A stretch of 64,000 bases of DNA. Origin: Paraferrimonas haliotis (lineage in GTDB: Bacteria; Pseudomonadota; Gammaproteobacteria; Enterobacterales; Shewanellaceae). A model generated the notes under the pieces. The model saw only the letters and a program-made list of their open reading frames with translations, was not told the origin of the DNA and ran no database searches. Shown in pieces: positions 20,891 to 30,218 of the stretch. A program made the translations under genes and the position numbers. The DNA lies in contig NZ_NRRB01000003.1 of NCBI RefSeq assembly GCF_002282895.1, positions 1 through 64,000 of the forward strand, written 5' to 3'. The first letter of the stretch is position 1; each line of letters opens with the position of its first letter.

Positions 20891-22237
20891 ATGAAAACCT
20901 TAATTCGCAATGCAAAGCTGGTAAACCAAGGACAAATTCGCCAACAAGATCTGCTCATAGATGCTGGTAGAATTGCACGAATCGACGACACAATAACCCC
21001 AGATGCCAATACAAAGGTTATTGATGCCGATGGAAAATATTTAATTCCAGGGATGATCGACGATCAAGTTCATTTCCGCGAACCCGGTTTTCCGAACAAG
21101 GGAAACATAGGCTCTGAATCCCGCGCCTGTGTTGCTGGCGGCATCACCAGTTTCATGGAAATGCCGAACGTAAATCCGCAAACCACCACGCTAGAGGCGT
21201 TAGAAGATAAATACGCACTCGCGGCCACCAAAGCCGTTGCCAACTTCAGTTTTTATTTAGGTGCCACCAATGACAACCTTGAAGTCATCAAGCGTTTAGA
21301 TCCGAATCAAGCCTGTGGCGTAAAAACCTTCATGGGTGCCTCAACTGGCAATATGTTAGTAGATAACATTGAAGCGCTTGAAGGCATTTTTGCCAATGCG
21401 CCTACCTTGATTGCGACCCATTGCGAAGACACCCCAACCATTACCGAACAAGAAGAGTTGGCTCGCGCCAAATATGGCGACGACGTGCCCATGGAGTTAC
21501 ACGGTGAAATTCGCAGTCGCGAAGCTTGCTACAAATCTTCATCGCTCGCGGTTGAATTGGCAAAGAAACATCAGGCTCGATTACACGTTCTGCACTTAAC
21601 CACAGCTGAAGAGCTCGAAATGTTTAAGCCGGCCAAGCAGCTTTCACAGCTCAGTAGTGCCAACATTACCGCAGAAGTGTGCGTCCACCATTTGTATTTT
21701 AATGACAGCGACTACACTCGCTTGGGCAGCCAAATTAAGTGCAACCCGTCGGTTAAAAAGCAATCGGATAAAATGGCACTCATTAAGGCGGTGAACGACA
21801 ATGTCATCGACATCATCGCAACCGATCACGCGCCCCATACGTGGGACGAAAAGCAAAACAAATACTTCAATGCACCCTCTGGCGTGCCGCTGGTGCAGCA
21901 TGCCCTGCTGAGCTTGCTGGAGCATTACCACAATGGTTTGTTCACATTAGAAAAAATCGTAGAGAAAACCTCGCATGCGGTGGCCGAGCGCTATCAATTA
22001 GCGGACCGTGGCTACTTGCGCGAAGGCTATCACGCCGACTTGGTGCTACTGGATTTGGACTCGCCTTATACAGTGACCAAAGACAACCTGCTGTATCACT
22101 GCAAATGGTCGCCCTTTGAAGGCCATCAGTTTAATTCAAGCATTGCGGCAACTTGGGTAAACGGCACACTCATGTTCGATGGCACCAATATCGTTGATAA
22201 TCAACTGGGTGAGCGACTGGCGTTCAATCGCGACTAA
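20891..22237 (+). CDS. dihydroorotase (amidohydrolase, class I-like)
   Basis: 448 residues from the ATG at 20891, where the conserved MKTLIRNAKLVNQGQ begins; an upstream in-frame ATG adds 20 residues unlike the family. Metal motif DDQVHFREPGF, the Lys ligand region KTFMGAS, THCEDTP, LHLTTAEE and the Asp of ATDHAPHTWDEK are present. Likely converts carbamoyl-aspartate to dihydroorotate, or a related hydantoinase-like reaction. Differs from E. coli PyrC (class II). Confidence 0.87.
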   Translation: MKTLIRNAKLVNQGQIRQQDLLIDAGRIARIDDTITPDANTKVIDADGKYLIPGMIDDQVHFREPGFPNKGNIGSESRACVAGGITSFMEMPNVNPQTTTLEALEDKYALAATKAVANFSFYLGATNDNLEVIKRLDPNQACGVKTFMGASTGNMLVDNIEALEGIFANAPTLIATHCEDTPTITEQEELARAKYGDDVPMELHGEIRSREACYKSSSLAVELAKKHQARLHVLHLTTAEELEMFKPAKQLSQLSSANITAEVCVHHLYFNDSDYTRLGSQIKCNPSVKKQSDKMALIKAVNDNVIDIIATDHAPHTWDEKQNKYFNAPSGVPLVQHALLSLLEHYHNGLFTLEKIVEKTSHAVAERYQLADRGYLREGYHADLVLLDLDSPYTVTKDNLLYHCKWSPFEGHQFNSSIAATWVNGTLMFDGTNIVDNQLGERLAFNRD

Positions 22238-22254
22238 CAGCCGCCTAATCAAAC

Positions 22255-22286
22255 AAAAAGCGCTGCCAAATAAGCAGCGCTTTTTT
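22255..22286. terminator. bidirectional terminator between dihydroorotase gene and yejK
   Basis: AAAAAGCGCTGC-CAAATAA-GCAGCGCTTTTTT, between convergent genes. Confidence 0.9.
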
Positions 22287-22289
22287 CTT

Positions 22290-23342
22290 TTAATCACCGC
22301 CTTTTAAGCGGCGCAGTAGCTGATCTTTCAAATTAGGTGGCACCCCTTTAATCGTCAGGGTGTCATGAATGGTGTTGTACACCACCCGCTCACCTAAATG
22401 GCTCGCGTCAAAACTAATGGACACGCCGCCGCCGCTGCCAGCAAACTTCTTAAGTTGGCGTAAGGTGGCTTTATCACCATCAAACTCGTCTTCTAATCCG
22501 TATTCTCCGGCATTAGTGAAATCGTAAAAGCTGTCCAAACCAGCCTGAGCCAGCTGCTCAGACAATTCCGGCAGTTTTACGCTGCTGCCTTGATCCACTT
22601 TATCGCTACAGTAGTCAAACAAAACTTCTCGCACCTGTTGGCGCTCTTCTTTATCCAACTCCGTGGCAGCCACGCAATCTTCCACCGCCACCATCAGTGA
22701 TTTATTTTGCGCCTTTACATTAAGACCTTCGCTACAGCCCATAAAATCTAAAAAGAAATCCGCCACTTTCCGGCCCGCCCGACCTTTTACAAAACTTATG
22801 TACTTGCGACTTTGCGGATCTGCATCCCACTCGCTTAAATTAACGCGCGCCGCTAATTGCAGATTGGCTAAATCCAGATGGTCGTTTTGGCGTAATTCCA
22901 TGTCATCATTCACCGTTAACGATTGTTTGGCGCTTAACAAAGCAACAAACAAGTAATCGTCAGCAAGGTGACTGTAGCTTGATAGCAGCAAAAAACCGCC
23001 TTGAGCAAAATCGTATTTAGCCAACTCGTTTTGCAGAAGCTCCCCCGCCTTGCTCGAAAATTCAACAAACCCCAGTTGATTTTGGCGGTAGGCGGCTAAT
23101 GCCTCCTTAAAGTCGGTATTAACTTCTGCTGCTGTATCCGTTTCGGATTCCGGTAAACCAAAGAATCCATAACCTTTACCCGGTTTAGCGGTATAAATGC
23201 GATGAAGCTCTTCGATAGTATGGGTCAAAGCCTGGCTGTCATTTAGCGGTTGCGGTCGCAAACGACAGGCAAGCTTGCCATCATTTTGGGCAACAATTGC
23301 GTGAATAATCGCCGTTTCAATATTAATAGTCATAGCGGTCAA
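22290..23342 (-). CDS. yejK: nucleoid-associated protein YejK (NdpA)
   Basis: 350 residues, full-length NdpA family: begins [16 protein letters not shown], has [23 protein letters not shown] and ends with a conserved basic [20 protein letters not shown]-associated protein of unclear role. Divergent from yejL across 66 bases, as in E. coli and Vibrio. Confidence 0.94.
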   Translation of the reverse strand: MTAMTINIETAIIHAIVAQNDGKLACRLRPQPLNDSQALTHTIEELHRIYTAKPGKGYGFFGLPESETDTAAEVNTDFKEALAAYRQNQLGFVEFSSKAGELLQNELAKYDFAQGGFLLLSSYSHLADDYLFVALLSAKQSLTVNDDMELRQNDHLDLANLQLAARVNLSEWDADPQSRKYISFVKGRAGRKVADFFLDFMGCSEGLNVKAQNKSLMVAVEDCVAATELDKEERQQVREVLFDYCSDKVDQGSSVKLPELSEQLAQAGLDSFYDFTNAGEYGLEDEFDGDKATLRQLKKFAGSGGGVSISFDASHLGERVVYNTIHDTLTIKGVPPNLKDQLLRRLKGGD

Positions 23343-23408
23343 TAGTGATAGTGATAAAATTTCGGTATTATAGGCGGCTATTATCCACTAAAGCGAAGAC
23401 ATGTCACT

Positions 23409-23627
23409 ATGGCATTAGTATCAAAATACAGTAACGAGCAAGTTGAAGACTTGGTTAACGCAATTATCGACCAGCTTGACCAAAAGCAAGCGCCTCTAGA
23501 TTTGAGTATCATGGTTTTAGGAAACACCATTAGCCACCTGATCAATTCGCGAGTCGCTCCAGAGCAACGCGCTATGCTGGCCAAACAGTTTGCTGATGTT
23601 TTGCAGCAGTCGATTGCAGAAAACTAA
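23409..23627 (+). CDS. yejL: YejL family protein, DUF1414
   Basis: 72 residues: helical small protein starting MALVSKYSNEQVEDLVNAII, matching the DUF1414 family in length and position. Function unknown. It lies 67 bases ahead of yejM in the conserved yejK/yejL-yejM cluster. Confidence 0.92.
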   Translation: MALVSKYSNEQVEDLVNAIIDQLDQKQAPLDLSIMVLGNTISHLINSRVAPEQRAMLAKQFADVLQQSIAEN

Positions 23628-23694
23628 TGAAATTTAGCCTTATAACCACTATGGTATGTAAGGCAAGCTTATCTATTTTAAGGAAATTTCAGCA

Positions 23695-25473
23695 ATGCTT
23701 AAGCAAGCTGAGAATCAAAAAAGAGAAACCACCTCGGCCCTAATAAACTGGGGGCATTGGTTCGCCTTTTTTAACGGTGTACTGGCGGTCTTAATCGGAT
23801 TCCGATATCTATCGGCCATCGGCTCACCGGAAGGCCTGGTTGGCTGGAGTTATTTCCTTGCCAGCAGCTTCGGTCATTTTGTGTTCTTAGCCTTCATGAT
23901 TTATTTGCTGTTTTTGTTTCCAGCAACCTTGCTGTTGCCTTATTCAAGCTTTTTGCGAGGCTTTGCAGCTATACTGGCAAGCTTCGCGCAAACCATTTTG
24001 CTGTTCGATGTTCAGGTGTTTAAAAGCTATGGCATTCACTTAAGCCCTTTTTCCTTCGAACTCGCCTATTCCAATCTAAGTTCCGTTATTCATGGCTCAT
24101 CGGCATTGCTCACCTTGAGTGTGCTGGTCACCATTCAATTAGTGGTCGCCAACTGGATTTGGCGACGAATACGAAAAATTCAGAAGAAAAACTGGGGCCC
24201 TAAGGTCGTTATTGCCGTGGCGATCAGTTTCTTTGGCAGCCATTTAGTCCACATTTGGGCCGACTTAACCCAAGAAACCCGCATTACCAGGCAAGACGTA
24301 CTCTTGCCGTTAAGTTACCCAGCAACCGCTCGCTCGTTCATGGCGGAGCATGGAATCGAGCAAGAACTACCGACGGTAGCAACGCCTACAGAGACTCAAC
24401 TAAACTATCCTTTAGCCGAAATGTCCTGCCAGAATTTAAGCAAGCCTAATAACGTACTGATGGTGGTTGTCGATGGCTGGCGAGCGGATATGGTTGATGC
24501 CGAAACCATGCCCTTTTTCAGCCAATATGCCCAGCTTAATCGCCGTTACAATCAGCACTACAGCGGCGGCTCTAACGCCAGAACCGGATTGTTCAGTATT
24601 CTATACGGCCTCCAAGGTAACTACATAGACGCCATAGAGTCCGATAACACTCCTCCGGTGTTGTCACAGGTGTTAACTGACTTGGGTTACCAACTGAACT
24701 GGTACTCCAGTAGCGAGCAGGCCAATAGCGCTCTGCAATTGGCTAATTTTCAACAACACCCCAGCGAGAACTTAGCCAACCAAGCCAATACCGATAAAGC
24801 CATCGTTGCCAATTACCTCACTCAGCAACCAACCCACACAGCGCCCTGGTTTAATGTGGTGCGACTAAGCGGTCCTTCCAGCTATGATACCCCAACCGGT
24901 TATTTAGGAATTGCGACCACCAAAGCGCCCCTGCAATACAACGTTGCCGAACGCATTTTGTTTAATCAATACCGCCAGTCTTTGCATGCGTTAGACGATC
25001 GCCTGCATGCCTTGTTAGCGGCACAAGCTCCAAACACCAACATCATCATAACCGGTATTAATGGCATGGTATTTAGCAGTGATATCGCCAGTTATCGCAA
25101 CAACCTAGCCCCAGAATCGGTGCGAGTTCCACTGGTCATGCACTGGCCTCAACTGGATAACAGCGACGTAGATTACGTCACCTCTCACAATGGCTTGGTG
25201 GCTACCCTGTTAAGCCGTACGGCCATGTGCAGCAACCCAGTATCCGACTACAGCTCTGGCACAAGTTTAATGGCACCTAGCACTCAACAGTGGGTCTACG
25301 CTGGTAATGCAAGAAATTTCGCCATTTATCAACAAGGGCGAGTGACTGTCATTAACCGCCATGGCAAGTATCGAATTTATGACGGAGACTTTAATCGCAA
25401 GCGCGACTATCGATTACGAGCAAAACCTTTAATTGAGGTAATGCGAGAAACCCAACGTTTTGTTGATAAATAG
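23695..25473 (+). CDS. yejM: inner-membrane sulfatase-like protein YejM (PbgA/LapC)
   Basis: 592 residues. About five N-terminal membrane segments (DUF3413, about 20-185), then a periplasmic sulfatase-fold domain (about 245-560) with VLMVVVDGWRADMVDAETMPFF, SGGSNARTGLFSILYG and RVPLVMHWP. In E. coli PbgA/LapC senses LPS and controls LpxC degradation. The sulfatase nucleophile position reads Ala (NARTGLF), in line with a non-catalytic sensor. Confidence 0.94.
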   Translation: MLKQAENQKRETTSALINWGHWFAFFNGVLAVLIGFRYLSAIGSPEGLVGWSYFLASSFGHFVFLAFMIYLLFLFPATLLLPYSSFLRGFAAILASFAQTILLFDVQVFKSYGIHLSPFSFELAYSNLSSVIHGSSALLTLSVLVTIQLVVANWIWRRIRKIQKKNWGPKVVIAVAISFFGSHLVHIWADLTQETRITRQDVLLPLSYPATARSFMAEHGIEQELPTVATPTETQLNYPLAEMSCQNLSKPNNVLMVVVDGWRADMVDAETMPFFSQYAQLNRRYNQHYSGGSNARTGLFSILYGLQGNYIDAIESDNTPPVLSQVLTDLGYQLNWYSSSEQANSALQLANFQQHPSENLANQANTDKAIVANYLTQQPTHTAPWFNVVRLSGPSSYDTPTGYLGIATTKAPLQYNVAERILFNQYRQSLHALDDRLHALLAAQAPNTNIIITGINGMVFSSDIASYRNNLAPESVRVPLVMHWPQLDNSDVDYVTSHNGLVATLLSRTAMCSNPVSDYSSGTSLMAPSTQQWVYAGNARNFAIYQQGRVTVINRHGKYRIYDGDFNRKRDYRLRAKPLIEVMRETQRFVDK

Positions 25474-25488
25474 CCGTTAAGACTGCCC

Positions 25489-26271
25489 GTGTACATAGCC
25501 CATATTCAGCTGGCGTGCTTTCGCGATGCTCAATTGTCCGAGCTTAACTGGGCCATCACGGGGTTTATTGACGCCCTGCGCGACAATGGTCAGTTATTAG
25601 GACGAGAGTTCCCCACTCAAATGGTGGATGCTTGCTTTACCACTCGAGTGGTACTGCCTGCTAAAGATAGCCTTAACGGCATTTATGACTCGCCGTCGGT
25701 TAAGCATTGGCGACACACCTTAAACCAAGTGGGGTTAACTACCCCCCGGGTCAAAATCGACGGCATAGACCTGCACTCTGATCACAGTGACCAATGCCAA
25801 CAACGCAACTGGCAGGTGCTGTTCACTAACTATTTAAGCAGTTGTTCACCGCTGCGTTGCGGTAATGATTTTGCCCCCATCCCCCTTTATACGCTGCCCC
25901 GACTTGGTGAACACGATTACCGACCAATATTGCGTTGGCAACAGGCTTGGGCGGCACTCGACGAACTGCAAATTCAAGGTACCTACAGCGCTGTAGAATC
26001 CCAAGCTCTGTTCGAACTGGGCTCAATTGACAGCGAACTGTTTGCTAAAGGTTATGCCATAGCGCAAAGCATAGAGCGCTTATCTGACACCCCAACCTAT
26101 TACTACCTGTATCGCGTTGGCGGCGAGTCTTTAAGCCAGGAAAAACAACTAACCTGCCCTAAATGCAAAAGCGACTGGTTATTAGACCAGCCGCTTTTCG
26201 ACGTATTCGATTTTAAATGCGACGCTTGTCGCTTGGTATCCAACCTGAGTTGGAACTTACAAGGTTCTTAA
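25489..26271 (+). CDS. Zn-ribbon protein, DUF2310-like
   Basis: 260 residues from a GTG start 15 bases after yejM. N-terminus VYIAHIQLACFRDAQ, and a C-terminal zinc ribbon CPKCKSDW...FKCDACRLVSNLSWN (about 223-255). It resembles the DUF2310 zinc-ribbon family; function unknown. Spacing suggests co-transcription with yejM. Confidence 0.8.
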   Translation: MYIAHIQLACFRDAQLSELNWAITGFIDALRDNGQLLGREFPTQMVDACFTTRVVLPAKDSLNGIYDSPSVKHWRHTLNQVGLTTPRVKIDGIDLHSDHSDQCQQRNWQVLFTNYLSSCSPLRCGNDFAPIPLYTLPRLGEHDYRPILRWQQAWAALDELQIQGTYSAVESQALFELGSIDSELFAKGYAIAQSIERLSDTPTYYYLYRVGGESLSQEKQLTCPKCKSDWLLDQPLFDVFDFKCDACRLVSNLSWNLQGS

Positions 26272-26291
26272 TAAGGCTTGTGAGCGACAAC

Positions 26292-26323
26292 AAAAAACGG
26301 CTGGACAATGCCAGCCGTTTTTT
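26292..26323. terminator. bidirectional terminator
   Basis: AAAAAACGGCTGG-ACAATG-CCAGCCGTTTTTT, between the convergent DUF2310 gene and the lipoprotein gene. Confidence 0.9.
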
Positions 26324-26339
26324 CACTATTAAGTATCGC

Positions 26340-27104
26340 TTATTGAGGCGCTACTTGAAGAGGCATGCTGTAGCAAGTTTGCTGGTCAGCTGATAGTACT
26401 AGCAACACATTATCAACTTTAAAATCAGTTGGGCTAAATTCGCAGGTACCAAGCGCAGCTCCGCTCGCAGCCGTCACTTCAAGCCTTTGATTAGCTTCAG
26501 CTTTTGCAACCGTAAATGGCGCCGAGATTAGGCCATCTTTTAAGTCTACGCTGGTGCCATTGAAGCTTACTTTACTTGGCGTTTTTAACTCAGTATCACT
26601 GTAGTCCGCTACGAAAACTCGCATGTTATCGCTGCTGGCAACCGCTTCTGGTGCGTCTTGAATCACTAAGCCCGCTTTGTCATTTTCATTTTGACCGTAA
26701 GCAATAATCAGCTTGTAATCGTCTTTACGCACTGAAATGTCTTTCGTTTCAATGGTTTTATTAGTACCAACATCTTCTAGCGCAAGTGATACCGTATGCT
26801 TATCACCACCGGCGTGAATGTTGATGTGTGAATTTTGATAAATTGAACTTTGATTTTTCTCACCATCGAACAATGGCTTCATGTTAGCACCAACAGCTGC
26901 ATCGTATAGAGAGACCTGAGCACCTGTGTCGCCGTTCATCACCATGTTTACGGTTTGGAAATAAACAGTGTCGCCATCTACAATTCCTTGAACTTGGTCT
27001 TTAGCGTGGTCTAGCGCTTCTTTAGCATCGTCGCTGTTACAAGCAGATAGGGCTAAAACAGAAGCAACTACAGCGGCAATTTTCATGGTCTTGGTATTCA
27101 TCAT
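26340..27104 (-). CDS. DUF4397-like periplasmic/outer-membrane lipoprotein
   Basis: 254 residues. Lipobox LALSAC places the lipidated cysteine at residue 22. Two beta-rich Ig-like repeats follow, the first with FQTVNMVMNGDTGAQVSLYD, the second with MRVFVADYSDTELKTPSKVSF, resembling DUF4397. Function unknown; probably an exported cell-envelope protein. ATGATG at the start leaves a one-codon ambiguity. Confidence 0.8.
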   Translation of the reverse strand: MMNTKTMKIAAVVASVLALSACNSDDAKEALDHAKDQVQGIVDGDTVYFQTVNMVMNGDTGAQVSLYDAAVGANMKPLFDGEKNQSSIYQNSHINIHAGGDKHTVSLALEDVGTNKTIETKDISVRKDDYKLIIAYGQNENDKAGLVIQDAPEAVASSDNMRVFVADYSDTELKTPSKVSFNGTSVDLKDGLISAPFTVAKAEANQRLEVTAASGAALGTCEFSPTDFKVDNVLLVLSADQQTCYSMPLQVAPQ

Positions 27105-27287
27105 TAGGCTCTCTTAAATTCGTTTCAATGGGTTGACGATTTCAGTTTACGTAAATAACAAATTGTGAATGTGGAGCCATTTTCTTAAATTGTGTGAAGC
27201 GGACAACACAAAGTCGCTTAATTAGTCGGCAGTTGTGTTGAGGAAAGTTGACATGAGGTAGCGAACAACCGTAGCATTACCGCTATT

Positions 27288-27364
27288 CGGGCATTAGCGC
27301 AGTCTGGTAGCGCACCGTGCTGGGGGCGCGGTGGTCACAGGTTCAAATCCTGTATGCCCGACCA
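27288..27364 (+). tRNA. tRNA-Pro (anticodon GGG)
   Basis: 77-nt cloverleaf from CGGGCATTAGCGCAG to CCCGACCA. The anticodon loop CTGGGGG gives anticodon GGG. CCA is encoded and a terminator follows 8 bases later, so it is a single-gene transcript. Confidence 0.96.
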
Positions 27365-27371
27365 AACCAAA

Positions 27372-27406
27372 AAGCCCGCAATGAAAATTGCGGGCTTATT
27401 CTTTTT
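27372..27406 (+). terminator. terminator of tRNA-Pro
   Basis: Perfect 11-bp stem AAGCCCGCAAT/ATTGCGGGCTT with a GAAA loop, followed by ATTCTTTTT. Confidence 0.93.
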
Positions 27407-27423
27407 GTAGCCGAACTTGCGTT

Positions 27424-27507
27424 TTAGCCATTAAAACGAGTCGCCTTGTCTTTGTTCATTACATCTAAAGTAAAAACAATGGCAAATAAAGCGATAACTG
27501 CAAACAT
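27424..27507 (-). CDS. 27-residue single-span membrane peptide
   Basis: Begins MFAVIALFAIVFTLDVMNKD and ends with a short basic tail. One hydrophobic helix (about 2-17) is followed by a charged Asp/Asn/Lys segment. A strong Shine-Dalgarno AGGAG lies 7 bases before the ATG. Such peptides usually dock on larger membrane complexes; no partner is evident here. Its stop lies just beyond the tRNA-Pro terminator, convergent with it. Confidence 0.6.
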   Translation of the reverse strand: MFAVIALFAIVFTLDVMNKDKATRFNG

Positions 27508-27682
27508 GATAATCTCCTGCCTCTCGGCGTTTAAGTTCCTAATTAAGTTGCACATATAATAACCAACAACGGTTGAATAGAGGCTGAACAAATCAGCCTG
27601 AAAGCTTAACCACAGCTGAATTTAGAGCAATTTGTACACACGCATAACTAAGACAGGAGATAAGGGTAAAAGGTTGGAATAC

Positions 27683-27970
27683 TTAGATGCTATCCAGCTC
27701 TTCTTTTTGCCAGCAAGCTTGGCAAAATCCGGTTCGGCGTCCCTGAGAGAGCAGTAAATAACGGGCGGGCTTTTTGCATTCGCAATAGTATTTCTGCGAA
27801 TAATGGGTAATCGAATGCGCCAGATCAATCAAATGAGCTGTTTTACCTCGATATTCTACTTTTTTGGTGTCAAACGCCAAATCCGTATTACCCAACAAAA
27901 TTAAAAACCCTAATTCTAGCAAGATGCAGAGTAAAGAAAAACCGCTAAACCCAGTGGTTATTCTGTTCAA
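27683..27970 (-). CDS. hypothetical small membrane / Cys4 protein
   Basis: 95 residues. One hydrophobic N-terminal segment (about 10-28) and a C-terminal cysteine set YYCECKK...GFCQACWQ that could bind zinc. Divergent from the next outer-membrane gene, with start codons about 20 bases apart. No family recognised; the first 30 residues could be over-annotated. The 27508-27682 stretch holds nothing I can name. Confidence 0.45.
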   Translation of the reverse strand: MNRITTGFSGFSLLCILLELGFLILLGNTDLAFDTKKVEYRGKTAHLIDLAHSITHYSQKYYCECKKPARYLLLSQGRRTGFCQACWQKEELDSI

Positions 27971-27990
27971 TTTTTGGCAAAGTGAGCATT

Positions 27991-28869
27991 ATGAATGGAA
28001 TCATTAACTTTTGCTCTCGAACTCACGTCGAGTGTTTTTCCACCAGGCTACCCCTCTGGCAAGTTGTCGGGCTAGTTGCCGCCGGGCTATTGTGTACGCC
28101 ATTAAGCGCTGCAGAATTCAAACTTGAGTTCGGAGGCTTTTATTCAGACTCCAACTCGAGCGTAGAGTTACCTCAGGGACAACGCTCCATTCGCTTAGAT
28201 TTTGAAGACGACTTTAAGCTTAACGCTCGCGAAGCCGTCCCTATCGTTAGCTTTCAAACTCGCTTAAACAATCAACACAGAATATGGATAGAATACTTAG
28301 ACCTTAAGCGTCGTGAAGCCGGCGACTTTAACGGTCCATCGTTCGATTATCACTATCAAGGGCAAACCTTACAGGGACGTTCAGGCAGTTTCATAGCGTC
28401 TCAATTAAACATTGAAATTGCATCGGCAAGCTATGGCTATCCGCTTCGGAATGAAGCAGAGTCGGAATTTGGTGTACTGGCTGGCTTGCACAGAATCAAA
28501 GTACGTTTTGGCCTCGATGGCCTATCCGCTATTTGTCCACCGGGTGCGAGTTGCCCGACAACCACTGAATCGGTGTCGGAATCATCGGCTCATCCACTGC
28601 TGAATATTGGCGTTTATGGCAGTTATCGAATTTATAAAGGCTGGGATCTCAGCGGCAGAGGACGAGTCTATGGCATTGATACCAGTAGCCTAAAAGGCCG
28701 CTTTTTCGATGTTAATGCCGGCCTTAACTATCAATTAATGCCTCGCTTGAACGCCTATTTCGGCTACAGTTACTTGCATTTTTCCAGTGAGCTTAGTTTT
28801 AACAGCCAGTCACCTAAGTTTGGTTATCGCTTCTTTGGCCCGGTGGCAACGCTCTCATTTCAATTCTAA
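27991..28869 (+). CDS. outer-membrane beta-barrel protein
   Basis: 292 residues from the ATG at 27991; a GTG three codons earlier is possible. A long signal region ends CTPLSAAEF (cleavage near residue 41). Alternating beta strands follow, and the chain ends ATLSFQF with the terminal aromatic Phe typical of BAM substrates. No specific family recognised. A loop holds the Cys pair AICPPGASCPTT. Confidence 0.7.
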   Translation: MNGIINFCSRTHVECFSTRLPLWQVVGLVAAGLLCTPLSAAEFKLEFGGFYSDSNSSVELPQGQRSIRLDFEDDFKLNAREAVPIVSFQTRLNNQHRIWIEYLDLKRREAGDFNGPSFDYHYQGQTLQGRSGSFIASQLNIEIASASYGYPLRNEAESEFGVLAGLHRIKVRFGLDGLSAICPPGASCPTTTESVSESSAHPLLNIGVYGSYRIYKGWDLSGRGRVYGIDTSSLKGRFFDVNAGLNYQLMPRLNAYFGYSYLHFSSELSFNSQSPKFGYRFFGPVATLSFQF

Positions 28870-28944
28870 AGGCTGTGACAAACTAAGCATTTCCAGCGAT
28901 TAGAATTGGCTACTATAGCGAAAATTTTTTAGAGAGCGCTCACT

Positions 28945-29283
28945 ATGTGGTATCGAGTCACAATCATCGTTTTAGCCTGTTTGTTGTTAGCCGCACACTT
29001 CCTGCGCTTTGACCATCTGCTGCTAACCGGCGTTAGTCTGTGTTTACCTTTGCTGTTGTTAGGCCGTAACCCCATTACCATTAGACTGCTGCAAGGCGCC
29101 TTAACTGTGGCTGCCATTGAGTGGACAATCTCTAGTTGGAGCCTAGTACAGCAACGTTTAGCCCTTGGCCAAGATTATATCCGCCTGAGCATTATTATGG
29201 CCTCGGTCATTGCCTTTACTTTGCTGGCAGTTAAGTTCAGTGGCGATCTAACAAAACGATTCAAAACCAACCGAAAGGAATAA
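28945..29283 (+). CDS. small multi-span membrane protein
   Basis: 112 residues with about four hydrophobic segments (5-20, 25-42, 48-68, 80-100) and a basic C-terminus (KRFKTNRKE). No family recognised. It lies between outer-membrane protein genes and has its own 75-base upstream region. Confidence 0.6.
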   Translation: MWYRVTIIVLACLLLAAHFLRFDHLLLTGVSLCLPLLLLGRNPITIRLLQGALTVAAIEWTISSWSLVQQRLALGQDYIRLSIIMASVIAFTLLAVKFSGDLTKRFKTNRKE

Positions 29284-29320
29284 TTATTCCTAACTAAAAT
29301 CAATTGGTTACCGAAAATTT

Positions 29321-29337
29321 ATTCAGTACCAGTTCAG
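29321..29337 (+). promoter_or_regulatory. direct-repeat operator upstream of OMP gene (site 1)
   Basis: ATTCAG-TACCA-GTTCAG: two hexamers with an 11-base period, ending 11 bases before the candidate -10 TAGGAT (29349-29354). It has the form of an OmpR/PhoP-family box replacing a -35 element, and recurs at 30120 and 30850. Confidence 0.65.
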
Positions 29338-29396
29338 CTAGTGTGCTCTAGGATTGCTCTCGAACAAAACCTAAAAGTTACTTTGGAGAGAGTAAA

Positions 29397-30035
29397 ATGA
29401 AAAAACTAACCTTAGCTGCACTTGCTACGTCAACTTGTCTAGCAGCCACCCCAGCATTAGCGACCGAGTTTTTTATTGGCGGTAATTTGGGCGTCCAACA
29501 AAACAGCTTTGACTATAAAACCCATAACATGTTGACACCTGCTCCGGCCAACGCCGACATTAATAGCGGCTCAACAAGCGAGCGTGATGGTTTTTATGAA
29601 CTTAAGGCCGGTATGTACTTTGGCGATGCCACTCAGCACCGAGCAACTTTAAGCTACAGTGTTAACGATGGAAAAATCCATTCCCTCAACAACACTAAGT
29701 TCGAGCAACGCAACATCTTAGCCTCTTATGATTATCTGATTCCTTTATCAGCAGACAATCGCCTAAGCGCATTTATTGGTGCCACCATTGGTAGCGCCAA
29801 CTCAAAAGTTCACACCGCTGACGTAGGTTCAAGTAATGACTTTGTTTACGGTGGCCAGGTTGGCTTAAACTACCGTGTAACCCAAGCCGTTAGCGCTGAA
29901 CTAGGGTATCGCTACTTAAAGCAGGACTACTCGAGCAGCACCTTGCCAGAAGTCTCCCCTACTAGCTTCGACTACGCCGCTTTTGATATTAACAATAGCC
30001 AACAACTGTACTTAGGCGTTGATTACCGTTTTTAA
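29397..30035 (+). CDS. outer-membrane beta-barrel protein, opacity-type
   Basis: 212 residues. Signal peptide (1-22, cleaved after ATPALA), mature start TEFFIGGNLG. Eight-strand OmpA/opacity-like pattern, with VSAELGYRYLKQDY near the end and terminal QQLYLGVDYRF. Paralogue of the next gene. A GGAGAG ribosome site precedes ATG. The direct-repeat operator upstream suggests control by the adjacent response regulator. Confidence 0.82.
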   Translation: MKKLTLAALATSTCLAATPALATEFFIGGNLGVQQNSFDYKTHNMLTPAPANADINSGSTSERDGFYELKAGMYFGDATQHRATLSYSVNDGKIHSLNNTKFEQRNILASYDYLIPLSADNRLSAFIGATIGSANSKVHTADVGSSNDFVYGGQVGLNYRVTQAVSAELGYRYLKQDYSSSTLPEVSPTSFDYAAFDINNSQQLYLGVDYRF

Positions 30036-30059
30036 TTAGGCCGCTTAAGCCATGCTATC

Positions 30060-30084
30060 AAGGCACCGTTACGGTGCCTTTTTT
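30060..30084 (+). terminator. terminator after first opacity-type OMP gene
   Basis: AAGGCACCGT/ACGGTGCCTT hairpin followed by a T-run. Confidence 0.88.
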
Positions 30085-30119
30085 ATTCTCAGCAACAATT
30101 AAAAGGAACTCTTATTCCT

Positions 30120-30136
30120 GTTCAGTAGCGGTTAAG
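30120..30136 (+). promoter_or_regulatory. direct-repeat operator upstream of OMP gene (site 2)
   Basis: GTTCAG-TAGCG-GTTAAG, ending 10 bases before TAGACT (30147-30152). Same form and spacing as the sites at 29321 and 30850. Confidence 0.65.
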
Positions 30137-30218
30137 CATAAACCCGTAGACTCTCTAGTCATTCACACAGGCTCTGCGATTGACTGAGCTAACCTTAGCA
30201 AAATAAGAGAGTACAACC

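Noticed and set aside
27145-27155. GTTTACGTAAA upstream of the DUF4397 lipoprotein gene, resembling the LiuR element
   Set aside because: The match stops after 11 bases; the remaining part of the 19-base element is absent.
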